Shown here piece by piece: positions 1-9,043 of a stretch of DNA of 64,000 nucleotides. The notes beneath the pieces are model-generated. The model had not been told where the DNA came from. It did no database searches and worked only from the letters and a program-made list of their open reading frames with translations. Position 1 is the stretch's first letter, and every line of letters starts with the position of its first letter. Position numbers and translations under genes: made by a program. The stretch lies in contig NC_018940.1 of assembly GCF_000304475.1 (NCBI RefSeq), forward strand, positions 868,001-932,000, given 5' to 3'. This stretch comes from Kazachstania africana CBS 2517. Taxonomy: Eukaryota; Ascomycota; Saccharomycetes; Saccharomycetales; Saccharomycetaceae.

Positions 1-1305
1 AACTGTCAGACAATATTGCCATATATTGAATCTTCAATGAAAAGACTGAAATATTTTGATAACATCTGTAATGTATGCCACAAGGAAGGTGTTACTGAGT
101 ACGAAAGGACGATTTCAAATTTACCGCCGCTACTTTCTTTGGAATTATTGTTATCGGACTCTGAGTGGAAGGATGCTAAACCTTTCAAGAACTGGTTGTC
201 CAAGGAGTTCTATGCCACAATTTACAATAATAAAGCAGTTTTAAGAAATAATCCAAATGAAATAAAAACGGATAGCCAGATTTTCAAATACGAATTAAAT
301 GGATATGTTGCCCGAATTACTGATGTTGACGGGAAATCCAGGCTTGTAACCTTCGTGAGAATATATGATGAGGTTGCAGATCGCTTCAAATGGTATATGT
401 TCAATGATTATCTGGTAGTTGAAGTTGATGAAGAAGAGGCTTTGAATGTTTCTTATTGGTGGAAAAAGCCAGAAATAGTAATTTATTGCGACGCTGAAGA
501 ACTACGAAAACCTTTTTTCTCTGTGGATACATATTCTATTAACTATAACATTCTTTACAGAGATCATTTCAGTAACGGTATTAGAGCAAGAAGAGCAAGT
601 GAGTTTAAATTACTAACTTTAGAAGAGGCCCCAACTCCCGGGAGTCTAGTTGCAATTGATGCTGAATTTGTCTTATTGAATGATGAGCTCAATGAAATAG
701 ATTGTCAAGGAATAAAGACCATTGTCCGATCGAAGAAAACGGCATTAGCACGATTATCGATGGTGAGAGGCTCTGATGGGGATTCCTTTGGAATCCCCTT
801 CGTGGATGACTACATTGTCAATACAACTGCGATCGAAAACTATTTGACAAAATACAGTGGTATCTTACCAGGTGACTTAGACCCTGAGAGAAGTACAAAA
901 CCATTAGTTACCAGAGACGTCGCATATCGTAAAGTTTGGCTATTAATGCAGCTGAAGTGTGTTTTTGTGGGGCATGGTCTGAAGAACGATTTTAGGAATA
1001 TTAATATATGTGTACCAAAGGAACAAGTCAGAGATACTGCAATTTACTTTTTACAAGGTAAGAGATTTCTTTCATTGAGATATTTGGCCTTTGTGTTGCT
1101 CGGCCAAAGTATACAGGAAGATAATCATGACTCTATTGAGGATGCTTATACAGCCTTAGTTCTGTACAAGAAATACCTCGATTTAAAAGAGGGAGGAAAT
1201 TTACAGCAAGTCATAGATAGCCTATATGAGGAAGGTCGCGCATTAAACTATAAAGTGCCCGAAAACTCTAATACCGGGACTCCACAACCATCGGCTATGG
1301 AGTAG
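1..1305 (+). CDS. PAN2: PAN2, catalytic subunit of the Pan2-Pan3 poly(A) deadenylase (3' part only)
   Basis: The gene is open at the left edge, so only about the last 434 residues are visible. They cover the end of the catalytically dead ubiquitin-hydrolase-like domain and the C-terminal DEDD exonuclease. The first acidic motif reads VAIDAEF (codons near 655), the second lies in GHGLKNDF and the third in HDSIEDA, so the active-site acids look intact. Family knowledge: with Pan3 it trims poly(A) tails of mRNAs in the cytoplasm after Pab1 recruitment. The full S. cerevisiae protein is about 1,115 residues. The C-terminal tail is short and ends shortly after the exonuclease fold. The next gene downstream is a tRNA-Glu on the other strand. 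I am confident of the family and the ortholog. Confidence 0.96.
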   Translation, partial: NCQTILPYIESSMKRLKYFDNICNVCHKEGVTEYERTISNLPPLLSLELLLSDSEWKDAKPFKNWLSKEFYATIYNNKAVLRNNPNEIKTDSQIFKYELNGYVARITDVDGKSRLVTFVRIYDEVADRFKWYMFNDYLVVEVDEEEALNVSYWWKKPEIVIYCDAEELRKPFFSVDTYSINYNILYRDHFSNGIRARRASEFKLLTLEEAPTPGSLVAIDAEFVLLNDELNEIDCQGIKTIVRSKKTALARLSMVRGSDGDSFGIPFVDDYIVNTTAIENYLTKYSGILPGDLDPERSTKPLVTRDVAYRKVWLLMQLKCVFVGHGLKNDFRNINICVPKEQVRDTAIYFLQGKRFLSLRYLAFVLLGQSIQEDNHDSIEDAYTALVLYKKYLDLKEGGNLQQVIDSLYEEGRALNYKVPENSNTGTPQPSAME

Positions 1306-1483
1306 AACTATTTACTTTTACATGAGGGTCAACGATATAGACAAATTATTTATTTAATTAATTTACAAAAAAACAAGAAAAAGTGCAAAATAAATTAATG
1401 ATCTTACAAAAAGTGCATAACATGATAACCATCTGCGACTGTAATGGATTACCTATTTCTAAGATTGGAAAAATACTATTCTA

Positions 1484-1555
1484 CTCCGATACGGGGAGTC
1501 GAACCCCGGTCTCCACGGTGAAAGCGTGATGTGATAGCCGTTACACTATATCGGA
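1484..1555 (-). tRNA. tRNA-Glu (anticodon UUC), no intron
   Basis: A 72-nt sequence on the minus strand folds as a cloverleaf and matches yeast tRNA-Glu. The acceptor strand TCCGATA pairs with TATCGGA, the anticodon loop reads CTTTCAC (anticodon TTC), the B box is GGTTCGACTC, and the discriminator base is G. There is no intron. An A-rich run just left of it on the plus strand supplies a T-tract terminator for RNA polymerase III. It sits between PAN2 and CBC2. Confidence 0.96.
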
Positions 1556-1633
1556 TTATCTTTTTGTAAAAAATTAATACGAAAATGCACTGCCACCGTA
1601 TTTCATAATAATCACATGACCTTAAATTTCAGC

Positions 1634-1641
1634 TTACCCGG
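1634..1641 (+). promoter_or_regulatory. Reb1-type site upstream of CBC2
   Basis: TTACCCGG, the consensus for the general regulatory factor Reb1, lies about 135 bp before the CBC2 start codon and 80 bp from the tRNA-Glu. A T-rich tract follows it. Promoter role is inferred from motif and spacing. Confidence 0.55.
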
Positions 1642-1775
1642 CGGCAAATTTTGAAAAAAAATTCTTGTACTGTTCAATACAAGAAGTTTTCCATAAAAGC
1701 TTTGTGCACACTAATAGAATATAATATATTATATTGAGAGATTCATAGCTTAACACAAACAATTATTTACTCAAG

Positions 1776-2402
1776 ATGGGGAATTTAGAGGAATTTGATG
1801 AGTTGAAGTGGAACCATTCTGCAAGGAGGCTAGATACACCATCGACGTATTTATTGAGGAAAGCAAGAAGGAATCCAAATGGTCTTCAGGAATTGCGTGC
1901 ATCGCTAGTCTCCTCTACAATTTATGTAGGAAATCTCTCTTTTTATACATCAGAAGAACAAATATATGAACTTTTTTCAAAATGTGGTACCATAAAAAGA
2001 ATAGTCATGGGCCTAGATAGATTCAAATTCACACCTTGTGGATTTTGCTTTGTCATATATAATGAACCGAAAGAAGCATTAAACGCGGTCAAATATTTGT
2101 CTAACACCAAGTTAGATGATAAAAAGATTACAATAGATCTAGATCCAGGATTTGAAGATGGTAGGCAATTCGGTAGAGGAAGAAGTGGTGGTCAAGTTAG
2201 TGATGAATTGAAATTCGAATTTGATGCCTCAAGGGGTGGGTTCTCTGTTCCACTAGCACAACGTATAGGTAATAGGTTTAATCAGGAGCAAATCCAATTT
2301 GCGGCCCCAAACTCTGCATTCAACTTTGTTCCACCGGCAATGGGCGGTTTTGATGCCAGTGGCGACTACGACCAAGACGAAGATAATTATATTCCCCAAT
2401 AA
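1776..2402 (+). CDS. CBC2: CBC2, small subunit (CBP20) of the nuclear cap-binding complex
   Basis: 208 residues, the same length as the S. cerevisiae protein. One RNA-recognition motif spans about residues 47-125, with RNP2 as IYVGNLSF and RNP1 as CGFCFVIY. The N-terminal segment with paired tyrosine and arginine residues that grips the m7G cap is present, and the C-terminal tail is Gly/Arg/Asp-rich. Family knowledge: it binds the 5' cap of nascent transcripts with Sto1/CBP80 and supports splicing, 3' processing and export. In S. cerevisiae this gene (YPL178W) lies next to CUP9, convergently, exactly as here, but on a different chromosome from PAN2. The start codon is the first ATG after an AT-rich leader. 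Confidence 0.96.
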   Translation: MGNLEEFDELKWNHSARRLDTPSTYLLRKARRNPNGLQELRASLVSSTIYVGNLSFYTSEEQIYELFSKCGTIKRIVMGLDRFKFTPCGFCFVIYNEPKEALNAVKYLSNTKLDDKKITIDLDPGFEDGRQFGRGRSGGQVSDELKFEFDASRGGFSVPLAQRIGNRFNQEQIQFAAPNSAFNFVPPAMGGFDASGDYDQDEDNYIPQ

Positions 2403-2589
2403 GCTATTTGCTATAAACTTAAATATGTATAAATAGGTAATTTGCAAGATGTATAATAACCAAAAAAGTTAATTGAATATTTGTAAAAAGGCATATCAAT
2501 GAATATATATGAAAACGTAAAAAAAATAAAATAATCAAACAAATAAATAAATAAAATGACAAGATCAAGGAGATGAAAATCCAAAAGTT

Positions 2590-3819
2590 TTAATTGGATT
2601 TTATACTATCATTATCATTATCAAAATTTTCCTTTTGTAAGTAATCGTTATTATTCGTACTTACATCTGACTTCTTGTTTGTTTCAATTCTATCGATTAA
2701 TTTTCTACGTCTTGACATAATAGATTTTCTTTGAGTAGAAGGGTTAGATAGTATGAAATTGTCATCATCTTTCTTCAAATGCTGATTATTTGCTTCCATG
2801 GTAATTTTATTTTCTGGAGAATCAAAATAGTCGGTAAAGACTTTTCTCCTCCTGACATTTATGAACCAATTTGATAATTGAATCTTCGTCAGCCCAGTTT
2901 GCTTCAATAGTTCATTTTTCTCTATTGCAGTTGGGTACGGATTACCAAGATGATTAACCAACCAATTATTCAAAATTTGAACAGTTTCTTTTGGTAAGTT
3001 AGATCTCTTTCCTGTACCTTTTTTACTTTTGAGAATACTGTTGTGATTAGTATTATCATTGGCTTTCGGACTTCTTTGGAAGTCGGTATTCTCATTATTA
3101 GAGTCAATTATTGAAGTACTGTGTCTCCTTTGAAGAAATTTCTTTGCATCTTCATTTCTAAAACTGTTCGTGTTTATGATGTTTGCAGTAAATCGTTGAG
3201 GTTGATGATGAAAGTGGTGATGAAGATTATTCAAAGGACTACGTGGAGAATGGATATTGTTATTGTGAATGGTGGCAGAGTGAGGAGGGGACGTTGGTAC
3301 ATATTCTTTGAGTCCTTTTAAAGAAGGTTCTTGAATGAAGTGAGTCGCACTGGCGGTGCCACTGAAGTTCCGATTAGGAGGATACTTATTACTTGTGGGA
3401 CTTGAATTATAATGTGAAGCTGGGGAGGTAACACTGAAACTGGAAGAAGCTGGTGAGGTTAGAGGTTGCTGTGAGTTGAAGATGCTAGGGTCGTCATTAG
3501 CCCCTGATCTCATATAACTGTAATAGTTAGAGTAGTCGTTGGAATATTTCGGAAGATAAGTATTTAGATTTGGTGGTGACACTGGAGGAGAAAGTGATTG
3601 ATTATTATATCTTGTTGGTGAAAACAGTATATTTGTGTCATGTACGATGGATTTACCATTAGCGTTCATGCTGCCAGTTCTAACAGGACTGGCAAGAAGA
3701 GTTGCACCATTTGTAGGGACCACAGATGCAACATTCGTAACACTTTTTTGGTCCTTGTCTATGGCATCAAATAAAGTCCTGATAGGAGGTAAAGTAACTT
3801 GTTGATTGGAAAAACTCAT
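2590..3819 (-). CDS. CUP9: CUP9/TOS8-like TALE homeodomain transcription factor
   Basis: 409 residues. A TALE homeodomain lies at about residues 268-330, with the three-residue loop extension marked by NPYP at 293-296 and helix 3 reading NWFINVRRRK. The long N-terminal part is Ser/Asn/Pro-rich and looks disordered. A basic segment after the homeodomain (RRRKLIDRIE) is also found in S. cerevisiae Cup9, which favours CUP9 over its ohnolog TOS8. Family knowledge: Cup9 represses the peptide transporter gene PTR2 and is degraded by Ubr1 with the E2 Rad6; RAD6 also lies in this window. CBC2 is convergent on the left (187 bp apart). The 2-kb upstream region is unusually long. Which ohnolog name fits best is uncertain. 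Confidence 0.88.
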   Translation of the reverse strand: MSFSNQQVTLPPIRTLFDAIDKDQKSVTNVASVVPTNGATLLASPVRTGSMNANGKSIVHDTNILFSPTRYNNQSLSPPVSPPNLNTYLPKYSNDYSNYYSYMRSGANDDPSIFNSQQPLTSPASSSFSVTSPASHYNSSPTSNKYPPNRNFSGTASATHFIQEPSLKGLKEYVPTSPPHSATIHNNNIHSPRSPLNNLHHHFHHQPQRFTANIINTNSFRNEDAKKFLQRRHSTSIIDSNNENTDFQRSPKANDNTNHNSILKSKKGTGKRSNLPKETVQILNNWLVNHLGNPYPTAIEKNELLKQTGLTKIQLSNWFINVRRRKVFTDYFDSPENKITMEANNQHLKKDDDNFILSNPSTQRKSIMSRRRKLIDRIETNKKSDVSTNNNDYLQKENFDNDNDSIKSN

Positions 3820-4582
3820 GATAAATTGCTATTTCGATAATTTGGCATATAAGGTGAGATAATGCAAAAAAACAGTAATTCAGCTGGGTATAATAATCGA
3901 TATAGTATCTGTAAAGATTCTTGATTAATTAAATTATTTAATTATAGTGTATGACAATGTAAGTTGAAGTATAATCTTTATTCAAAAAAAACTCCTTGGT
4001 TGTAGCCAGTGTAACTAATATTACTATGATTAAGGAAATAATTAAAATGTATGACTAAAACTGCTTATTGTGCTAAGTTTAAGTTTTTTATAGTAGCTGA
4101 GGCCAATAGTAGCAATAACGATAAAATTGAGAGTTGATGAAGTTAAAAGCTGTTATCAGAAATCTGGAATTAGTAACAAATAATCCAAGGTGTAAAAACT
4201 AGGGATTTACTGGTGAAATATACACATGTACGTGAATATAATCTAGAGTATATATATTGTATGGAATATCGGTGCAACTGGAGTAAGAAGCTTAATGAAG
4301 AAGTCAGAGATTACCAAAAGATACTCGGAGGGATACTACAATGTTTGAGATAACTAATTACAAGGTCAGTATGATCAACTGAATTCGATTAAATAAATCC
4401 ATCAATACCGAAAAACCCCCAAATGGCAATGGCAGGTATGCTAAGAAACAGAGAATGAATTAAGTCAAAATGAATACAAGAATAAAAAGCAAAAAAAAGG
4501 CACAAATCATTTCCATTTACTGCTGCCCTGTAATATCAACTAATCCAACGAACGTCATAAATTTGATGGGAAATGGGAAGAA

Positions 4583-4596
4583 GGCGGAAATCCGCC
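4583..4596. repeat. Perfect inverted repeat containing CGG-N4-CCG
   Basis: GGCGGAAATCCGCC is a perfect palindrome with 6-bp arms and a 2-bp centre. CGG and CCG half-sites separated by four bases are the form of site used by Zn2Cys6 transcription factors, so a binding site is possible. It lies 764 bp upstream of the CUP9/TOS8 start codon. Function is inference only. Confidence 0.4.
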
Positions 4597-4622
4597 GGGG
4601 TGGTAAATCCCAAAAGCGTCGT

Positions 4623-4636
4623 GGGATGAAAATCCC
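4623..4636. repeat. Short hairpin with GAAA loop
   Basis: GGGATGAAAATCCC can form a 5-bp stem closed by a GAAA loop. It follows the CGG palindrome by 26 bp, and further GGGAAATGGG and AATCCC blocks lie around it, which could pair alternatively. It may be a repeated protein-binding site or an RNA element. Confidence 0.35.
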
Positions 4637-4655
4637 GAAAGGATGTTGTTCACTG

Positions 4656-4689
<34 letters not shown>

Positions 4690-4695
4690 CAGAGA
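4656..4695. repeat. GA microsatellite
   Basis: Thirteen uninterrupted GA units (4656-4681) are followed by an imperfect CAGAGAGACAGAGA tail. On the other strand it is a CT tract, a kind of sequence often seen in yeast promoters. It is likely to vary in length between strains. Confidence 0.85.
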
Positions 4696-5833
4696 ATTTG
4701 TATATGTGGTACAGATATCTGTTCACATTGTTTTGATGGGACCTAGAGTAACTCTGAGAAGGAAGTCTCTTTCGCTATCGTTAGAGAGTAAAAAAACCGT
4801 AACTATGGGAGGAGAAAGCCAGAGAGAGGAAAAGTGACAGGGAAAGTACACACAGTCAGGATCTGTAAATTCTTGCAGACGACACATCCTTGAGAGGTTG
4901 TCGCAACACGGAGATGGCCATTCTTGATTGTTGCCAATCCCTAGTAAGTAGATTAGTACAGGTCAAGATTCGAAGATCCGGTCAGAATGTGTGGGCCCAA
5001 CCCATGCAAATCTGTCATCAGCCCTTCCTTTGTGGTAAATTCAGTGAGACATTCCTTGTTGAGACAAGATGGTAACTTTTCAAATGATGCACGATTCACT
5101 ACGGAAACAACGAAGACGCTTACTTAAGGATTGGCTTTTTGTACCGCAATTCTTTGACGGAGGGTAAGAAAGTCCGCAAAGAAATTGTTATTTAATCCCT
5201 TTTTTTGGATTAACAAAAGCTTTCTCTGATGGAATCGTCCTATAGAGGGCATAGGACGTTTACGGGTTTTTAAGAAGAATATACATAGCACGCGTAACTT
5301 CATGTGGAGGATATGTCAAGCTACTAACAGTTTCCTAAACAGTCATTATTAAGGCTTAATACCTTAATCATCGAGACAATATCGTGATCCTACCTGGGGA
5401 GAAGAAAAGTCTTTGCATTATCTCAGTTTTTCCACTATGAGGGAGAAGATGCTACTGATGATTATCATTTAGTTCAGTATTTTACTTATTTACCTTTCAT
5501 ATGAAGGAGGAGATGTTGGCTGTCTGTTTAATTGATCTTGAATTCTTAACTTTGAACCAGAAAGATAGCGTCTTGACGAAATTAAAATTTTTACATTATC
5601 TTGATTTAATTCATGACTACCAGGTAAAAACATCACAATGTGAATATTCTTGAGCTACTAAGAAAGAGGCCTGTCTTTATTGTCTTAAAATGCGGATGTT
5701 ACATCACTATATACAGTACTTATGATATATTGGTAAACTGTAAAAAGAGATTAAAAAAAAAGAAAAGTCTTTTCAGGATCACGGTATATTACAGTTAGAA
5801 AATGGTGGCTGACGTCACTAACAGATGCCTGAA

Positions 5834-7291
5834 TTAATCATCCATTTCATCAGCTCTTTTTTCTGCCTCTTCATCTGATAATTTGATACCACCAGAAACA
5901 GAAAATTGACCACCACAACCAACTAAAATAATGTTATGATCTTGTGTAGCTGTATTTTTAATTCTGGTTGGAACTTCTGTGTCGTCACCAGAAGGACCTA
6001 ACCCAACAGCATATGTTTCACCAAAACCCCACGAATAAGCAATACCGTTTGCAGCGACAGCCAATGAATGATGTGATCCTGCGGCAATTGTTTTAAATTT
6101 AGGTACATCTGACATTTTGAATGGAATTGGAATCGAACGGGCCTTGTCATGTTCGTCTTTGTATGTAGTTTCAGGTAATCTACTTTTGGAGACACCAACT
6201 TCAAACATGTCTAATCTACCAAAAGTAAACAAGTCACCTTCTTGTGTCAAAATCAATGAGTGATGTTCACCGGCAGAAATAGATTTTATCTTGATTCCTT
6301 CATCTTTAGGTAGTAACACTTTTTTTGGCTTGATTACTAGAGCACCATCTTCAACATTTTCAGAAATACCACACTGACCAAATTGGTTTAAACCCCAACT
6401 ATAAACTTTGTCATCTTTGTCAACGGCAAAACAGTGATTTTCACCACTTGCAATGTATTTAATATGTCTTAAACCAAATGGTCTTGGGTCTAAAGTCTTC
6501 AAACGGAATCTATCCATAACTTTTCTAGCTAATTGATATTGTTGACCGTTACCCCATGCGAAGACGACACCTTCTTCATCCAAAAATAAGATGTGGTCCT
6601 TTCCTGGTGCCAATTGGACGACTCTATATTTGGAGAAGCTTGGAACTTTCCATGGTGTGAGTTGAATCTTTATTTTATCTTGATAAAATCCAAGAATACC
6701 TTCATTACAACGGAAAGTACCCCAGGCATAGACATCACCATTGCTGAACAGTGCACATGACAGATTATCAGTTGCAGCTAATTGGACAATTTTATGACCG
6801 TCAGCTAATGGAGGGAAGCATTCCCTTGGAATTTTGCTTGGCGTAGATTCTAATTCATTTAAATCCCCATCATCGTCATCGCTTGAGTCTTCTTTGTCCA
6901 TATCTTTCAAATTTTCCTTGGCCCCAGATGTATCTCTACCTAAAGCACCAACATCATTACAACCCCAAGACCAAATGTTGTTATCTGAGTCTAAAGCCAA
7001 CGTATGCATCCCACCAACAGCAAAGGACACGATCTTTGCCTCATCGTGAGGTAAAAATGGATTCAATCTAGGTCTTTTTACTTCTTTGTTCTTGGCTAAT
7101 GGACCTAAACCTAATTCACACATGGAACCAGTACCCCAACAGAATATATCTAATGGCTGAACGCTTATGTACATATGTTTATAATCATCCTGTGTATTGA
7201 TGACATGTTTCATATAAGTCTTAGAAAGCTTCTTGGCTTCATGATGATCGATTTTGGCATCTTCAATGTCTTTAGCTGTTCTCTTAACCAT
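5834..7291 (-). CDS. SRM1: SRM1/PRP20, RCC1-type guanine nucleotide exchange factor for Ran (Gsp1)
   Basis: 485 residues with the seven-bladed RCC1 propeller. Repeats carry typical Gly-Trp-Gly signatures such as IWSWGCNDVGALGR, VYSWGLNQFGQCG and AYSWGFGETYAVGLG. The basic N-terminal tail (MVKRTAKD onward, KKLSK) fits chromatin and nuclear-import contacts. An acidic loop rich in Asp/Glu (EDSSDDDDGD) interrupts an early blade, as in the yeast protein. Family knowledge: it loads GTP on Gsp1 at chromatin and so sets the direction of nucleocytoplasmic transport. The S. cerevisiae ortholog YGL097W is about 482 residues and adjoins TOS8 and USE1. Here a dehydrogenase gene has come between it and USE1. 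Confidence 0.96.
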   Translation of the reverse strand: MVKRTAKDIEDAKIDHHEAKKLSKTYMKHVINTQDDYKHMYISVQPLDIFCWGTGSMCELGLGPLAKNKEVKRPRLNPFLPHDEAKIVSFAVGGMHTLALDSDNNIWSWGCNDVGALGRDTSGAKENLKDMDKEDSSDDDDGDLNELESTPSKIPRECFPPLADGHKIVQLAATDNLSCALFSNGDVYAWGTFRCNEGILGFYQDKIKIQLTPWKVPSFSKYRVVQLAPGKDHILFLDEEGVVFAWGNGQQYQLARKVMDRFRLKTLDPRPFGLRHIKYIASGENHCFAVDKDDKVYSWGLNQFGQCGISENVEDGALVIKPKKVLLPKDEGIKIKSISAGEHHSLILTQEGDLFTFGRLDMFEVGVSKSRLPETTYKDEHDKARSIPIPFKMSDVPKFKTIAAGSHHSLAVAANGIAYSWGFGETYAVGLGPSGDDTEVPTRIKNTATQDHNIILVGCGGQFSVSGGIKLSDEEAEKRADEMDD

Positions 7292-7665
7292 CTTGGAAAT
7301 GGTTATTGATATGTATTAATATAAACTTTACTTATCTAGCGATGATTTCGATGCTTGTTGATCAAGATCATAAGAAAAGGATCAAGATCTTGAAAAATCG
7401 TTTTTTCTTAAAGCGGGCACGTCTACCGACTAAGAAAATTTTTCTGCGAAGACTTTTTAAATGTTTCTTATTCTAGTCGCCACGACAGTAATTAAAAATG
7501 AGAATGTCAGTCGAATGGCAACGCCAATTATTGCATGCCGTTGGATCTTACGGTCAGCTTATTTTGCTTCGAATAAAGAAAAAAAAATAATAGTATTAAA
7601 GTCAATGATGTTAAATGTTCATCATGAGAAAGTACATAATTATAGAACGTGGTGGCCCTGTAATT
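7292..7665. other. Intergenic region upstream of SRM1
   Basis: 374 bp between the SRM1 start and the 3' end of the dehydrogenase gene, both on the minus strand. It is presumably the SRM1 promoter plus the dehydrogenase terminator. An open frame on the plus strand (7461-7727) has no recognisable family and overlaps the dehydrogenase end, so I treat it as chance. Confidence 0.4.
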
Positions 7666-8685
7666 TCAAAAAAATTGAGAAATCTTTTCTTCGACCAAAT
7701 CCCAAAGTCTTAAGTCTGCTCCGGTAGTGAGACCAACTTTAATGTCATTTCTTGGCTGACCAATTTCACCCCATGGAATGATGTAAGCGCCTTGATCAGC
7801 AACTGTCAAATCAGGAGATAAAGCACCGTATAATTCGGAGTAAGCACCGTAAACAGAATTGTACAAGAGTAAGTTTCCTACTGCTTGATTAATGGCACCC
7901 CAACCTCTTTGCAACTCGGTTTTCAAATTACCTGGATAGCATGAGACAGAGACACACCCGATCTCATTAACTTTTTCAGCGTTTCTAGTAGCCCAGGCTT
8001 TGGCTTGAAGGATGTTAGCAGATTTTGACTGTCCATATAATTTCATTGGATGGGGTCTACTTTCAACCGGCTCGTTTTCAAAAGTAGGGTTTTCCCATCT
8101 GATACCATATTCTGGATAACCAAACAAATGTGCAGCAGAACTGACCCAAACGATTCTTTTCAAAGCAGTATCATCATTTTTCAAAAACAAAGGATCCAAG
8201 AAATGTTGTAATAATTGAGGACCCAAAACGTTAGTTTGAAAAACTGCTTCATGTCCTTGCTTAGAAGTACCTGTGTTGACTGGAGGCATTAAACCTGCAT
8301 TGTGAATAATCATATTGATTGGTCTACCATTCAATTTTTTTCTAATATCCTCACCAACAGCTTTAATCGCAGTGAGATCCAAGTAGTCACAACCTGCAAT
8401 GAGGGTAAGTGACCCTTCTGAATCTGAAATTTCTTTCAATAAAGTGTCACGGGCGTCTTGGCCTTTAGTTTCATTTCGGACGACCATAAAAACGTCACAA
8501 TTCTTTCCATAAAGTAATTTAGTGACTTGAAAACCTAAACCAGTGTTAGAACCAGTGACAATGGCTACTTTTCCCTTCAAGTCAGGATACATGTCTGGGG
8601 TAAACTTGGCCTTATTAGGTCTGAATCCATAAAGGGCATCTTTGAAGTTTTGCCATCTACTGTAGGTAGGAATTTCTTCAGTCAT
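7666..8685 (-). CDS. Short-chain dehydrogenase/reductase, retinol-dehydrogenase/WWOX-like, specificity unknown
   Basis: 339 residues with a complete classical SDR fold. The cofactor motif TGSNTGLG is at 44-51, NAG at 129-131, the catalytic serine is in WVSSAAH (182-183) and YGQSK gives Tyr217 and Lys221. A basic residue follows the second strand (VVRN at 68-71), which suggests NADP(H) preference; that is inference. No signal peptide or clear membrane segment is visible. About 30 residues precede the Rossmann core. The substrate cannot be read from sequence. In S. cerevisiae nothing lies between SRM1 and USE1, so this is the only large gene in the window without a syntenic counterpart there. 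It could be an old gene lost from S. cerevisiae, a lineage-specific transposition or a transfer. Confidence 0.85.
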   Translation of the reverse strand: MTEEIPTYSRWQNFKDALYGFRPNKAKFTPDMYPDLKGKVAIVTGSNTGLGFQVTKLLYGKNCDVFMVVRNETKGQDARDTLLKEISDSEGSLTLIAGCDYLDLTAIKAVGEDIRKKLNGRPINMIIHNAGLMPPVNTGTSKQGHEAVFQTNVLGPQLLQHFLDPLFLKNDDTALKRIVWVSSAAHLFGYPEYGIRWENPTFENEPVESRPHPMKLYGQSKSANILQAKAWATRNAEKVNEIGCVSVSCYPGNLKTELQRGWGAINQAVGNLLLYNSVYGAYSELYGALSPDLTVADQGAYIIPWGEIGQPRNDIKVGLTTGADLRLWDLVEEKISQFF

Positions 8686-8872
8686 TCTAGTCTCTATTTA
8701 ATTTAAATCAATGATGAATTGTACTTGGTCAAGAGTGTAATCAAGGTCTCATGCTTTTCTAATCAATGCCTTTCATATAAACAATCCTTGTTTTTCCATG
8801 GAACCTAGATAGTGGTACAGCTATTTCTCGCTGTCCTGCAGGAGGCAAAGAGTACGGAAAGTTTATTTGCCA

Positions 8873-8938
8873 CTTTAGCCTGCCTTTTGGAGACTTTGGG
8901 TGGCGATATTCTTTGGGTAAGTCAGCACTGGGCTAAAG
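8873..8938. repeat. Inverted repeat CTTTAGCC ... GGCTAAAG
   Basis: Perfect 8-bp arms at 8873-8880 and 8931-8938, extendable by two G-T pairs, enclose 50 bp. It sits in the GC-richer block about 190-250 bp upstream of the SDR start. It could be a paired factor site or a stem of an RNA; chance is also possible. Confidence 0.35.
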
Positions 8939-8980
8939 ACAGCGAGACTTTGCTGAGTTATAGTCGTTCGTGTATGTACG

Positions 8981-9007
8981 TTTGTTTGTATGTTTGTTTG
9001 TTTGTTT
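8981..9007. repeat. TTTG tetranucleotide repeat
   Basis: An imperfect run of TTTG/TATG units just before the 3' end of USE1. It looks like a simple-sequence repeat in the 3' flank, likely length-variable. Confidence 0.7.
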
Positions 9008-9043
9008 CTAAATTTGAATAAGTACGTATATATAATTCGAGAC

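Larger units (their letters stand above)
3820..5833. other. Long intergenic region upstream of the CUP9/TOS8 gene
   Basis: About 2 kb with no convincing gene. ORFs here have no family likeness and several run through a GA microsatellite. It holds a cluster of G/C-rich inverted repeats (4583-4636), a (GA)13 tract (4656-4681), a purine-rich stretch to about 4860 and an ACGCGT (MCB-like) hexamer at 5290-5295. It most likely contains the extended promoter of the homeodomain gene on the left and the 3' flank of SRM1 on the right. I searched by eye for tRNA and box C/D snoRNA features and found none. Confidence 0.5.
8686..9043. other. Intergenic region upstream of the SDR gene
   Basis: 358 bp between the SDR start and the USE1 stop, both on the minus strand. 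The block 8812-8965 is richer in G and C than its flanks and holds an 8-bp inverted repeat. A TTTG-type repeat lies at 8981-9007. No start-to-stop ORF of convincing coding character was found. Confidence 0.4.

Noticed and set aside
4470..4736. ORFs on both strands across the GA/CT repeat upstream of CUP9/TOS8
   Set aside because: They consist largely of Arg-Glu or Ser-Leu repeats dictated by the dinucleotide tract and have no family likeness.
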